Shown: positions 35,729 to 47,299 of the stretch, in pieces
Layout of the letters: each line of letters opens with the position of its first letter
Numbering within the stretch: position 1 is the first letter of the stretch
DNA from: Telopea speciosissima
Taxonomy: Eukaryota > Streptophyta > Magnoliopsida > Proteales > Proteaceae
Length of the DNA stretch: 64,000 bases
NCBI RefSeq assembly: GCF_018873765.1
Contig: NC_057924.1
Span: 6,386,001-6,450,000 of the forward strand
Reading direction: 5' to 3'
Position numbers and translations under genes: made by a program
Notes under the pieces: model-generated
The model's database searches: none
What the model was told of the DNA's origin: nothing
What the model saw: only the letters and a program-made list of their open reading frames with translations

Positions 35729-36145
35729 TAATGATGAACGGGTTTGTGAAACTCCTAATATAGTAATCTACTTCGTCCTCTTCATCCTTCATTTTGTGAG
35801 TATGGTAGGTCTCTGTTAAAGGATGTAAAGGGGTAAAGACTTCATTTCATGTGTTCTTTTTTTCCCCGGGCTTGTGTTGAAACATTATGACTTGCACTTT
35901 AGATGAGTAGCAATTTCCTTTTCTTCCAAGCATTGGAACTGTGTAAATTGTCTAGAAGGCCTCATTTCCCATTTTTCTCTTCCACTGCTCCTTTCTTGTA
36001 GCAAGCATTACTCCAGTCTTTGATAATACTTATTAGGGAGCTAACAACTTGATTAGAGGAGGTTCTTCAAGCTTCATTGCTTCAACTAATCCTCAAGTAG
36101 CATGAACTAGGAATTTGAGCGTAGAAATAAAGGCAGTTGTGGTAA
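35729..36145. other. 3' flank of the TDP2-like gene
   Basis: AT-rich, with T tracts expected near a plant poly(A) site. No other gene. Confidence 0.4.
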
Positions 36146-36154
36146 TATATATTT

Positions 36155-36323
36155 GGGGAAGCAGTTTTCTGTGCGGGAGTGTGGCCTACGCCAGCACTCC
36201 CATGTGTCTATCTCTCTCCTCCTAAAAACAAGGGGTAGAGGTGTCTTTTCACATGGGGAGGAGAGAGATAAACTCATGGCAGTGCTGGCGGAGGCCATAC
36301 TCTTGGACAGAGAACTTTTTCCC
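36155..36323. mobile_element. MITE, family A, intact with 9-bp target duplication
   Basis: 169 bp. It starts GGGGAAGCAGTTTTCTGTGC and ends GACAGAGAACTTTTTCCC, with arms GGAGTGTGGCCTACGCCAGC and a matching right arm. TATATATTT lies directly on both sides (36146-36154 and 36324-36332). Same family as 29763-29939. Confidence 0.85.
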
Positions 36324-36332
36324 TATATATTT

Positions 36333-37012
36333 GAGAACCAGAGACCTCATGATTCACATATGGATGCAATAGATGCAATGCTCATTAGGTTGGCTAGATT
36401 AATATGATTTTGCTTGTCATCAACCTGCATGTTGAGACTTGAGAACCCAACAATAAGGTGCACTCATAATGTGTATTCTCCATAGTTTTATTTAGCTTGA
36501 TCTACCCCTCGTCATTTTCATCTTTCCAGAGGGTGCAGTAGTCATTATGTGTGTCCATGTGTATAGTGCAACGTGGGCGTGCACTGCATGGCCAGGTGGC
36601 GTTCTTCTTTCTCCCTTTTCTTTTTTAGACATTTACTGTGTCACTCTACTTGTTTATTTATAAAAATGGCCTCATGCCTTCATCATATGATCATGGTGTT
36701 AATATGTATCTATATACATACTTATGGGGGAAAAACATGGTTTTTATGAATTTTGAGGTTAGTATTTGGGATCTGATCAGTACGCCGATTGTCAACCGAT
36801 TCCACCGATTCTACATTACTTCAAGCGAAATCAAACCAATAACAATTCGATTCAATTTGATTTGAGATTGCATTCCTGTTTTACCGATTCAGTCTAGGGT
36901 TTGACACCCCTAAATTCTTTTGGTAAAAAGAATGGAACACAATCTCAGGAGTGATCTCCCCTGAAAGAAAATGATTATAGTAATAATGTTAGTTCACAAA
37001 TAAATTGTTGTT
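36333..37012. other. Intergenic with MITE remnants
   Basis: 36535-36612 has family B words (GTGGGCGTGCACTGCATGGC, AGGTGGCGTTCTT). 36755-36920 is ATCGATT-type degenerate repeat ending in GGGTTTGACACCCCTAA, a hAT-like end. No gene. Confidence 0.45.
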
Positions 37013-37061
37013 TGTGGTGAACGTGGATCGAACACGTGACCTTCAGATCTTCAGTCTGAAG
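37013..37061 (-). pseudogene. tRNA-Phe 3'-half copy
   Basis: Reads on the minus strand as the anticodon loop, variable loop, T arm and acceptor of the neighbouring tRNA-Phe (GACTGAAGATCTGAAGGTC, then CGTGTTCGATCCACG), with one change in the acceptor (CACCACA in place of CACCGCA). The 5' half, including the A box, is missing. It lies 132 bp from the intact gene and the flank TAATTGTTGTTTG or similar is shared, so it is a partial tandem duplication. Confidence 0.9.
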
Positions 37062-37128
37062 CCCAGATGTACTCTTTATACAAAAAGAATGCAATTATGT
37101 TAGTTTATAAATAGATAAAAATATACAC

Positions 37129-37133
37129 AAAAA
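37129..37133 (-). terminator. Pol III terminator of tRNA-Phe
   Basis: A run of five T on the minus strand, 11 bases after the tRNA 3' end, the usual stop signal for RNA polymerase III. Confidence 0.6.
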
Positions 37134-37144
37134 TAATTGTTGTT

Positions 37145-37169
37145 TGCGGTGAACGTGGATCGAACACGT

Positions 37170-37212
<43 letters not shown>

Positions 37213-37217
37213 CCCGC
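37145..37217 (-). tRNA. tRNA-Phe (GAA)
   Basis: 73 bases on the minus strand. The acceptor GCGGGGA pairs with the 3' strand before discriminator A through TTCACCGC; A box TAGCTCAGTTGGGAGAGC; anticodon loop ACTGAAGAT with GAA; B box TGTTCGATCCACG. No intron. The only difference I notice from the usual plant gene is A for G in the T-stem pair region (GTCACGTG, CACGTTCACC), and this still pairs through a matching change. CAA-rich bases upstream (CACAAGGACAAC) fit plant tRNA promoters. Confidence 0.95.
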
Positions 37218-37350
37218 AGTTGTCCTTGTGCTCTAATAGTTTTACTTATTCCAGCAATCTCGACCTGATCGTGGGCACCAATATGATTTTGCGCAGAGAC
37301 ATCAGCATAGATTTAATTTTTTATTTCATGGGATGAGGCAATATAGAAAT

Positions 37351-37527
37351 GAATCGGTATCCCCTCCAATTCGCTACCCGCTCCAATTCCTCACGTAGGA
37401 GTGGAAATGATCACCCTACCCCTACCTGAACACACAGCCCAAGGTGGGATAGGATGGTCATTTCTGCTCCTATGTGAGGAATTAAAGGAAATTTTAACGG
37501 GCCACGAATTGGAGGTGATAATTATTC
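37351..37527. mobile_element. MITE, family C
   Basis: Starts GAATCGGTATCCCCTCCAAT and ends with CGAATTGGAGGTGATAATTA, which pair as inverted ends. Inner arms CAATTCCTCACGTAGGAGTG and, inverted, AATTCCTCACATAGGAGCAG also pair. Second copy of the family at 20473. Confidence 0.7.
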
Positions 37528-37989
37528 ATATAGGAATAGGTCGAAGCTGATTCCGGTCTTGGCCAATCCAGCTCAACCAATCCCCTTTAAAAAACTAGGG
37601 TTAAAACACATTTGGTTTGATTTTTTTTTTCCAATTTCTCACCGATCGGGATACCGATTCCAAATTCTTAAACCTGCATCACAGACATTGTTTGCTGCAT
37701 TTACATTCTATCTTCACAACAGAGGGTAAAGGTAGTCGATCCAAACCTAGTAGAGTCTTGATTATGTTGATTTTTATTCTGTGGGAATTAAACGGTAGTG
37801 GAAATATTCAGCTGAGATTCTCCTAAGTTGCTAGACTGTGCCTTTTTCCTCTGACACATTTTATTTTCTATTTTTCCTTTATCATTCCCCATTTTTCATT
37901 ACTCAGATAATTTTTTATCCTTCTTTTTCCAACTCTTCATTCCCCTTTTTTGTTTAGATATCAATTTTTCCTATTTTATTTTGTTTGGA

Positions 37990-38040
37990 TCCATGAAACT
38001 AACCCCCATTAAGTTGGAATAAGGCTGAATTTGTTATTGT
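37990..38040 (+). mobile_element. Isolated RTE-type 3' tail
   Basis: CCCCCATTAAGTTGGAATAA and GGCTGAATTTGTTATTGTTA match the tail shared by the RTE fragments at 33800 and 43500. Nothing coding precedes it. Confidence 0.55.
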
Positions 38041-38131
38041 TAGAATTGTATTTAACAAATTCGATTTGATTTCATTCTCCCACAGAACATATTGGCCTCA
38101 TATACCTTCGAAAATTAATAGACGAAACAAT

Positions 38132-39634
38132 GTTGGGAAAATTACATGCTTATCCACATTTGAGTTTCTCGTTACCAAACTATCCAATTACTCTTTAGGT
38201 TTACAAAATCAACCAAAACAATATTCCTTTCTAAACATGAAACACTTTGTACAATTTTGCCCCTAAAATTACTTTCTCCAGTCACCATGTCCACCCCACC
38301 TTTACCTTCTCTGATCACAGTGGAGCGGAACCTCCTCTCTGCCTTTCCTGGTCATCATCGTCAATGAACAAGGGAGAAGAATGGGTGGACCATTACGCGG
38401 CAAATTTCAGAGCTAGTCGAGTGGTTGAATTGAATGAGAGAAGGTCGGTCCCGAAATTGTTGTTCGAGAGGCACGGTAAGAGGACTGTTGGGATGTGGCC
38501 GAGACTCCTTGTAGCTCCTTCTTCCCCGACTATTCTTTTAGTTTAGATTTGGTCCTCAAAGTTGATCAATTGATGGTCATACTATCAGAGTTATCTATTC
38601 ACATTGGCTATAGAAGGACATGTGTTGTTGCTGTTATTGATGGCTCCGTTGATGATAATAACTTCTTTTGCGGTGCACGGAGGGAAATTCTGCTTTAATA
38701 GGGGATATGTGGCTGGGATATTAACAGTCGACATTGTGGCTGACTTCCTTCCACGCAGAGGACCACTCCACCAGAGAAGATGAGACGGGAAGGATTGCAT
38801 GGGGTGGGGCGAGAGGAAGAACAGGGGTTGGGATATGTTTGCAGGGTGGAGGCACACAAAGGAAAGGGCTGTTGGGGCTTGGGCACCGGCATTTGGGTGG
38901 GCTAGGGGCCAAGGGGTTTGGGTGGTGGGTGATGACATGGTGGTGGGTTGGGTTGCAGCAGAGGGTAGGGGTGGGTGGGTGGTTTGGAAGAAGAAGAAGA
39001 AGAGGAAGGGCCCGGTGTGGTTGAAGAATAAAGAAGAAATGGTGAGTGGGATCTGAAGGTCGTGGTTGAGCTGGGAAGGGGGTTTGCGTGGTGGGGGCTG
39101 GCATGGTGGGTTGGGTTGCAACATGGTACAAAGGCGGGTGAGGGTGGTTTGGGTGTGGTTGCAAGAAGAAGAAGAAGAGAAGTGGCTGGTGATGTTGCTC
39201 GGGCAGGGAGGGAAGATGGGATGAAGGAAGAACAACGGGACGAGAACGAGAGTGGTTGCAGCAGAGGGTTGAGCGGGCGCCAGGAAGAGTTGCAGCGGAG
39301 GGTGACGATAGTGGTGAGGTGGGATGTGGTTGCGGGAGGGTAGCAAGGAGCCCGTCTGGTTTAGGGGATGTAGCCAAGCGTGAAATGGTTGTGTGTCGTC
39401 CGTGCAGGTGGCCAGATCCTCTAGCAGGGTGGGATGTGCAGGAGTCGCTGCAGATTGGAGGAGGGGAGGTGGAGGAGAGTGAGGATAAAATTGACAAGAT
39501 AAGTAGGAGAAACACTATAGTAGCTAGTTTTGTAAACCCAAACACAATACTATGTATTCTTGTAAACTTAAACAGTAAATGAATAGTTTTGTAATTGAAA
39601 ACCTAATTTTGTTTAATCTTGTAATTTTCCCAAC
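38132..39634. mobile_element. MULE-like non-autonomous element with long TIRs and GC-rich interior
   Basis: The first and last roughly 80 bases are ungapped inverted repeats of about three-quarters identity, starting GTTGGGAAAATTACA at both ends and including TTTACAA words. The interior (about 38330-39480) is much more GC- and purine-rich than its surroundings, with GGTGGGTTGGGTTGCA and AGAAGAAGAAGA repeated. It holds a plus-strand frame MNKGEEWVDHYAANF... (38364-38546) and long minus-strand frames rich in Pro, His and Ser, one starting with a hydrophobic leader (MFGFTKLATIVFLLLILS, from 39545). No transposase seen. Gene-fragment capture (Pack-MULE) is possible, but no source gene is recognised, and no 9-bp duplication was found. 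Confidence 0.6.
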
Positions 39635-40935
39635 AATTTTTGGATATTCTGTATACTCCCGAACAAATCCAAGTCGGAACACAGGTTTACTAAATTAATA
39701 TTGATCCTGATATTTTCTTCGTTGGAAAAAAGAACGTTGCATTCCCTTGTAAAGCCACACCACGCATAAGGGGGCAAAATGATCGCCCAACTGTTATGAT
39801 CTAGAATTTTTTTTGCTAAAAAAGACATTTTCTAGAGTTGTTATTTGTCAAATTTTATAATCTAATTCAATCAAATACCTTTTTTTGTATGAACACACAC
39901 CTCATGTATATCCATGCATGTATACCACTACTCTAGATATTACTACGCATTCTACCCTCCTAGTGGAAACAAGAATGTTTACAGACTTAGAATTGTCTTG
40001 TGATTTTCAATTCACATTTAGCAACAACAACCTCCACAATCTATGACAAAGAAATTTCACTATTGTTCGCAAAGTTTCATTGCTTGCCAGAGAATGTAAG
40101 GTTGTATCTACATTTGTATATGAAGATATCACTACTCTAATTTTTAGTGTTAAATCAATTGGAAAAAGTTCTTACAAGGGTAGAGTAAAGAAAGAATCAA
40201 CAAACAAACTATACCAATGAGGGGTTGAAAATTAATATCATCCACGTGGAATTCACATGGGGTCTACATGGTCAAAATAGAAAAGAGAATGTTAGTATAA
40301 ACCCCAATATTTATTACTTTGAATTGGAATCAATCTTGGTCATTCACAATACCCTCTAGTAATTTCCCCGTTGGTTGAGTGTGGAATTCCATTAATAGGC
40401 AGATGTGGCCATTCACTGCTCTCATTGCCTCAAGTCTTTGAAATGTTATCCAATAGTAACATTGCCACATCATTCGGCCATTTGGCTAAAAAATGATGAG
40501 TCAACAACCTGCCTTTATCTTAGAAGCATTTATTCAATTAATCAAAATCGCAACATCATCTTCCATGAGGCTAAAAATTGGCGAGCGCCCTCGTTCGGAA
40601 GGAAACAAATGGGAAAACGGAGTGAGAGAGACCCAAAAAAGGGCAAAAAGAAAGAAGAAAAAAAAGCCTCGAAACCTCTACTATACACTACAGTACGTAC
40701 AGAGACGAGCTGTAAGTCTGTAACTGCCATGGCCGGAAACGCAAAATTGATGATTCTGGCTTTCGTTGTATCGATATTTGAGAGATAATCCAGTCTTCTT
40801 TCTGCAATTCAAACTCGTAAAACCCTTTCAAGGAACGCTGTAAATCTTATAGATTCGAAACAAATCCCCAGAATTTGAGAGGATTGCCACTTGCTACTGC
40901 TGCTAGTTCTTAGTTCCAATTCGAGACATCCACAC
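39635..40935. other. Intergenic and promoter region of the RsgA gene
   Basis: AT-rich spacer, then from about 40560 an A-rich stretch that probably includes the promoter and leader of the RsgA gene. A short upstream ATG frame (40730-40788) ends before the main start. No other gene. Confidence 0.4.
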
Positions 40936-43900
40936 ATGTCTATTACTGCCCTTTCCATCCTTCGCAATCGCTCGGTTCTTCCTAATTGCAACAATTTCCT
41001 CCGCCATGTCTCTTCTCGTACCTCTCGTTTCGGTTTCGTCTCAATTGCAGCTCGACAAAACCCAAATAGTTACAGAAAGCAACAACCCCACAAGTACCTC
41101 CTCAGAGCAAAGGACACCGTCAGGGAACTATCATCTCTTTCTCCACTTCTCTCTCCGGAGAATGGACCTGTTCTCATGCCGAACCAGGCCATCGGGATGG
41201 TTGCCGCTGCCCAAGCCAATTTCATGAGAGTCATCGTCGAGTCAGCTGGTCCGTCGACGGCTCCTGAAAACCCTATCGAACCCGAGGAACAAACAGTCGG
41301 AGTTGAGTTGCTGTGCGTGGTTAGGGCTCTTTTGAAGAAGATCAAGAGGAGGGTTTTGGTTGGGGATAAGGTGTTGGTAGGGTCCATTGATTGGGTGGAC
41401 CGCAGAGGGATGATCGAGAATGTTTTCCAGAGGAATTCTGAGATCCTCGATCCTCCGGTTGCCAATGTAGATCATTTGCTGGTGCTTTTCTCAATTGAGC
41501 AGCCGAAGCTTGAGCCATTCTCTCTCACCAGGTTCTTGGTTGAGGCTGAGTCGGTCGGGGTTCCTCTCACGCTCGCTCTGAACAAGTTGGATCTTGTCGA
41601 CGAAGAGGTTCGATGGCTTGACTGCCTTCCTTGCTCTGTTTAATAATTGATTCTCATTCCCTTGAGGATACGTTCTTCTTATTCAAATTCCTTACGCATG
41701 CGTTGGTTTCTGCTTCTGTTTTCAATATATTATTAAGGATTCACATGCACATATACAGAGAGAGTCTATACCATCAAGAGAAAGATGAACTAAAAAGGAG
41801 AATGTCTGTCACTGATCATTGCTTTATTACATTTATTAATACTGGGATGATACTCAGTCCTGTGAGCAATGGCTACTTTGCTGGCTACATGTATATATTG
41901 TAGGTTTTGGATTTTAATAAGAAGTTGAATAAGCCACTAAGGTGACACTCACTAAGGATGTTTCAACTAAAATTCTCTTCAATTTGGATGTTTGGCTTGC
42001 TTGGTTGAGTTCAAATATGGATATGAAATTGACTAAGTTGACCCAATCAGTAGGAATTTTTCAACTAAATCCTGCTTCAAGTGACTCAAATGTTGGTCTT
42101 GGTTTGATTTTCTTAGGAGACCTCATATCAACCACCTATAATATCCTGGTTTTGATCAAACAAGAAAGCAGACCATGAGATCTTAACTTTCTTCTATATT
42201 TTTGTTTGAGTTCCTTGTTATTGTCTTATTGATGTTGCAGATACAATTGGCATGGAAAGCAAGGCTCAGCGAATGGGGCTATGAGCCACTCTTTTGTAGT
42301 GTAGAGTCCAAACATGGCTTGGATTCTCTTGAATTAATCTTAAGAGGGCAAACAACTGTCATTGTGGGTCCAAGTGGTGTTGGCAAATCCAGTCTGATCA
42401 ATGCTTTGAGAAGCAATCAGCGAGTTCCTTATGCTGCAGAAGCGGATAACTGGTTTGAACTTGTGGGTTTTTCCTTACACTTTTATGTAGTCCCATCATC
42501 TTGTAGTCATCGTGAATTATAAAATTCTTCTCATTCCTACACCATCTTATCAGGTTGAAGGCAGCAAGTGGTTTGGAGATCAGCGAGTTGGTGAAGTGTC
42601 CGCAAAAAGTGGCAGGGGGAAGCACACCACTCGCCATGTTTCTTTACTTCCTCTATCTGGAGAAGGATATCTTGCTGATACTCCGGGGTTTAATCAGCCT
42701 AGTCTGATGAAAGTAACAAAGAAATCCCTTGCACAAGCATTTCCAGAGGTTTGTGCCGTGAATATGATAGGTTACACATAGTTCATCCTATTTGAGTTCC
42801 CGATCAAACAAATTGTGATCTTTATGTGGCTCCATAATGCCCCTTTCTTTATATTTCCAGATCAGAAGGCGGCTCAATGCCAGTGAGCCTGTGAAATGTT
42901 CATTCAGCGATTGCCTGCATCTTGGTGAGCAAGGTTGTGTGGTGAAGGGGGACTGGGAAAGGTACCCATACTATCTTCAACTGCTTGATGAGATCAAAAT
43001 CAGAGAAGAATTCCAGTTGAGGACATTAGGAACAAAAAGGGAAGGTGACGTGAGGTAAGTTCATTGTGCATAGGAGTGATAAATTTAAGTTTCATGTAAT
43101 GTTTTTGTTTTTATGTTTTCAGTTGATTTGAACTATGAGCACTGCCCAATTCTTGCTTTGATAGGTAGAAATTGCTTTATTTTTGTATGCATATTAACTT
43201 AGCTGAGATGAGGATGTTGAGATGGATGAGTGGTAAAACTAGAAAGGATAAAATAAGGAATGAACAAATTAGAGCTAAATTAGGAGTAGCTCTGATACAT
43301 GATAAGCTGCGAGAAAGTCGTATGAAGTGGCATGGACGTGTGCAATGGAGGCCTTTAGACGCTCCAGTGCGGAGGAGTGATTTGATTTAGATTGAAAGAG
43401 CTAAAGAGCCAGGGGTAGGCCTAAAATGACAGGTAGGCCTTGTAACAAGTATGGCTATGAATTGAGCTGACTGGAGAGAAATGATCTATGTAGCCAACCC
43501 CATTTAGTTGGGATAAGGCTGAGTTGAGTTGGGTTTTAGGAACTTTGAAGTCAAACTGATGAAAATAGAAAGGGATTGGGTTTCGAGAAGTAATAATAGA
43601 AGATTAAAAGATTGGGAGAAGAAGAAAAACGGAAAAGATCATTGTCCATAGGAATCCACCTATGGAGTTCTATCAATTTATTTGTGGTGTTTTGAAGAAT
43701 CCACAAAATTGACCATTGAAGGAATAAGCATCAACATTTGGACCTAGTATGGTCTCTTCACTGAAAAGTGCACTATGAAGGTTGGTCCAGCTGGCAATAT
43801 GGGCTAGAAGAACAGAATGTGGTCGTTGGGGAGAGAAAATAGACAGCCATGCACATTTCTCAAATATTTTCGGAAAACATAGTTTTTGGGCCTCTTTATC

Positions 43901-46900
43901 TAAGGAGTGCAATCAGCTTTGATGGAAAGACTTAAGCTTAACTGGTCTGCTTTGATTTTTGTATAAAGAGTACATCTGGGCTTTTTACAGGTCTTTTGTC
44001 TATTATTGATAGCATACCCTTCTTCTTGGTTATTGGAGCTGGACTACTAATCCTGCCCATATATGCTTTCTGACTTTTTTTAAAAGAAAAGGAAGAAGAA
44101 GAATCTTTCTTACAAAGAAAAAAAAAAAGTGTGGCTCATATGTAGAGAGAGAAGATAGCTACACATCCCAATTTCTTGCAATAATAATACTTTTTGATAG
44201 ATTAATAATGAAACTGCAACTGGAGAAAGCAAAATTCTCAATAGAAATTAACAGACTTCCAGTAATATGGCCACAAGATAAATGATGCAGGATAGGTCTG
44301 AAAACCTATGCAAGTCTGTGTGTCATAGGCCCTGATATATCTGTCTGAAATATTAGAGATGTTAATAGATGGTTCATTAGTTGAAAGAAGAGGGAAGATT
44401 ATATGAGATTTTTTTTCCTCAAAATGGCAATTGCTATCAGACGTAAGAACGCTTTATGTACTCCAAAAATTGGGGGTATGGTGGTTGATGTCGGACAGGT
44501 ATGAATAATCCTGCAACAGTAAGCCGAACTATAACAGTTGTTGGAGTTAACCATTAACCCTTAATGTCAGAGCACCATTCTGTTATCCATAACCAAAACT
44601 ATACCATAAAATGAATTCAAATTATGAACCTTATACAAAACTCAACCCAACTAAGCCTTATCCCGTATAAAATGGTGTGGCTATGTGGAACCTGTTTTGT
44701 CATTCAACTTTATCAAATTATGAACCTTATTTTGAAAAAAAAAAATGGGAATTATGAATTACATGCATATTTAGGCCACAAATGCGTTCCTTTTTCAAGG
44801 ACCTTATCAATTCTATAGTCCCTGCTTGGACTCCAAATGCTACTAATGAAGATTCTCATTAACCAATCCTAGTCCCAGTTGGAAAGGGAAAAGAAGCCAA
44901 CATAATTAATACAACCAGAAGTCCAAAGAAAAGCTGTACATACTACAAATAGTCATTTTGGAACCTACTATAAGTAGTAAAATTGTAATTTACTATGACA
45001 GTGCATCTCAGTCGAGTAAAAGAGTGAAATTCGTAATTACTAAAATTAGTAGAAATAAATTTATTAAGAAAATAAATTAAAAAAATATTACAACAAAAAT
45101 GCACTTGCATTGCAACTCCACTAGTTAGGGAAAAAGGGGACCACAAGTTTTGTAGCCTTGTAGATGATGTAGAGCAGCAAAGAAGTGTCCCACAAGGCAC
45201 AAGTAGCAGGACCAAATATTCAATAGAAAGAAGAGAAGAGAGAGAGAACTAAACAGACTGCATTACTTCAACTTACTTGGGGTTGAGTGTAAGCTGCAAG
45301 TAGCACTAGAACTCAAGGTTGCTAATGGGGCTGCAGCTTTTACCCATCTTTCCCAACCATCATTTGGAGGGCAAGTGTAGAAGTTTTGTCCCTCTAACCT
45401 AAAGGAGGAGGGTATGCATAAGGGAGTTCTACCCTCCCCGTTTACATTCCTCAATAAAAGTAAATAAATAATTAATATGTATTGAGCATATAATACATAT
45501 TGGATTGAATGTGAATCTTGTAATTTGATATTAGGCCATCCCTTTACCAAAAAAAAAATACTAGGCCATCCCACTCCAACCCAGGCCAGTTCCACTACGT
45601 GAGGCTCAAAGCAAAGGTATTGTGTATTTGGATATCTAATGGTTGTTTATTAGGTTTTATAAGGGAATAATGTAGTATTCTGTAATATTGGTAAATATTT
45701 ATTCTGTTAGGAAAATATGTGGAAATTTTATGAAACACAGGTTTACCCACTATGTAATGGTAAGAGTAGTATTTTGACTCGAGGGCACGAGTAAGGCTAT
45801 CACCCAACCCTACCCTACCAATTTGCAGCCCAAGATACTAACCACATGAGCAACAAAGCGAAGCAACAACTCAACTTCAATTTGATGGAGCAAATAACAT
45901 AAACTGCATAGGTTGGCCAGTCCCTTTGCCTTTATATAGGTTTTGATGCTTTGAAAAAACGAAACTCTCTGTGAAGCTTCTTTTTAATTGCTTGATCAAG
46001 ATTTCAATTTACTGCTTTGATTCCAAGTACAAATTTGGCAACTCTTGCAAGTTTGAAAATAGAAAGTCTCAAATAGGAAGTAAACAAGAATTCCCTATTA
46101 ACTTGAAGTTCAAAAACAGAATTCTTGTTATTGCCTGACAGCTTCAGTAAATTGGTGATAATACCTGACACTACTCGAAGTGCAAGGTCGTGGTCTTCTT
46201 GGAGAGCTAGCAGAAAAAGCTTTTAATACTATCTAAACTATGTCAAAAGGACAAGTTTTGACATTCCAAAGGTAGCCATAAATAGGTGATAAAAATAACC
46301 TGATAACAATTAACTCTTCTAGCTGTGATGCTCTTTCGGTAATATTTAGTGTTGAAAAAAGCATGATCACAAGCATTGAAGAATATAGCACCATGAAACC
46401 CCTAAGCTTCTCTGAAATTTGATTAAAAGAGCTCTTGAAACTTGTTCACAAAGTCAAACAAGATAGGCAGCGGCAATCTTTAATTGGGTTGTCACATCAA
46501 GAAGTTTGAGTTAAAAAGATGAAATCTTATGCCTTGTGATGTTCGCTTTGCTCTTCATCACACAAAACCTTTCTTAACAAGAGAGCTTCTTTCTTGTTCC
46601 CAGAAAGAGATCTCTCCAAGCTCTTCTTGAGACTTCAATGTTGCTTCTTTATGTTTTATTGTGTTTGATCTGTATGTTGATAACAACTTTGAATTTTAAT
46701 ATTCTTTTAAAGCAAGCGGTTGCTTCATAAAATGCCCAGATAAAGAAGGGGGCTTGGTGTGTCAAGTCGTCAGGTGGCACCGGAAAGATAACCCAACGAA
46801 ACCCTTTTACATGGATTCTACAACCTTATATCATAGGGCAAGGATCCATGTGGCCGACCTCATTTAGTGGGATGAAGCTGAGTTGTTGTTGTTGTTATCG

Positions 46901-47156
46901 CCCATTGCATTGGCTCAAGCATCATCATCATAATTAGTAGATCAGAAAATATGAAATTGTATCAACCACCAAAGAATTTTCCAGGTACAAGATGGGTGAC
47001 ATGGGCATCCAACAAGCAGAGCCTAGGCTGGAGATGAAGAAGCATAGGAGACAATCTCGGAAGCGGATCAACCAGTCGGTACTCGAAGAATTGGATGATC
47101 TAGATGATGTGGATGAGGACGTAACCCCCGACTGTTCTAGGAGCCATGAGTCATGA
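40936..47156 (+). CDS. RSGA: Small ribosomal subunit biogenesis GTPase RsgA, organelle-targeted
   Basis: A circularly permuted GTPase that helps finish the 30S ribosomal subunit, here in mitochondria or plastids. Exons 40936-41607, 42241-42462, 42554-42748, 42861-43054 and 46985-47156 join in frame into 484 residues. The N-terminus (1 to about 55) is rich in Ser, Arg and Asn with almost no acidic residues, a transit peptide. An OB-fold region follows (about 95-190). The G motifs come in permuted order: G4 NKLD (216-219), then G1 GPSGVGKSS (267-275), then G3 DTPG (340-343). The zinc-binding C-terminus has C376, C381, H383 and C389. The tail is basic, then acidic. The 3,930-bp last intron contains an RTE fragment. 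Recalled Arabidopsis relative: EMB1688, At1g67440. A leucine-codon frame is open upstream of the ATG, but 40936 is the first methionine. Confidence 0.95.
43196..43525 (+). pseudogene. RTE-clade LINE 3' fragment in RsgA intron 4
   Basis: Reads [20 protein letters not shown], then GVALIHDKLRESRMKWHGRV and APVRRSDLI, the C-terminal reverse-transcriptase signature of plant RTE LINEs, then stops and the tail CAACCCCATTTAGTTGGGAT. Same orientation as the host gene, and the second coding copy in the window. Confidence 0.87.
44634..44675 (-). mobile_element. RTE-type 3' tail, reversed
   Basis: CAACCCAACTAAGCCTTATC on the plus strand is the reverse of GATAAGGCTTAGTTGGGTTG, the tail shared with the other RTE fragments. 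Inside RsgA intron 4, opposite to the host gene. Confidence 0.55.
46840..46899 (+). mobile_element. RTE-type 3' tail with (GTT)n
   Basis: TGTGGCCGACCTCATTTAGT is followed by GGGATGAAGCTGA and a GTTGTTGTTGTTGTT end, the classic tail and simple-repeat end of this family. About 85 bp before the last exon of the RsgA gene. Confidence 0.65.
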
Positions 47157-47221
47157 ATACAAGTAAGAAACCGCCTGCAGCATCTCTCATACACTGTATA
47201 TAGGGATTTTCAAGGATGCTA

Positions 47222-47289
47222 CCCCCCCCCCCCCCTCCCCTTCTCCTTTTCCCTCTTTTTTTTTTTGTTTGGGGGGGGGGGGGGGGGGG
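47222..47289. repeat. C-tract facing a G-tract, 3' flank of RsgA
   Basis: 14 C bases, then a C/T-rich stretch and a T run, then 19 G bases. It starts 66 bases after the RsgA stop codon, so it is probably in the 3' untranslated region. The two tracts can pair as a hairpin or form separate four-stranded structures. Confidence 0.9.
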
Positions 47290-47299
47290 TTTAAAACGT

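Noticed and set aside
38721-39545. Long minus-strand frame (274 codons) with hydrophobic start and Pro/His/Ser-rich body, possible secreted proline-rich protein
   Set aside because: It lies entirely in the low-complexity GC-rich interior of an inverted-repeat element; overlapping frames on both strands are open because of base bias, and no repeat motif of known cell-wall proteins is present.
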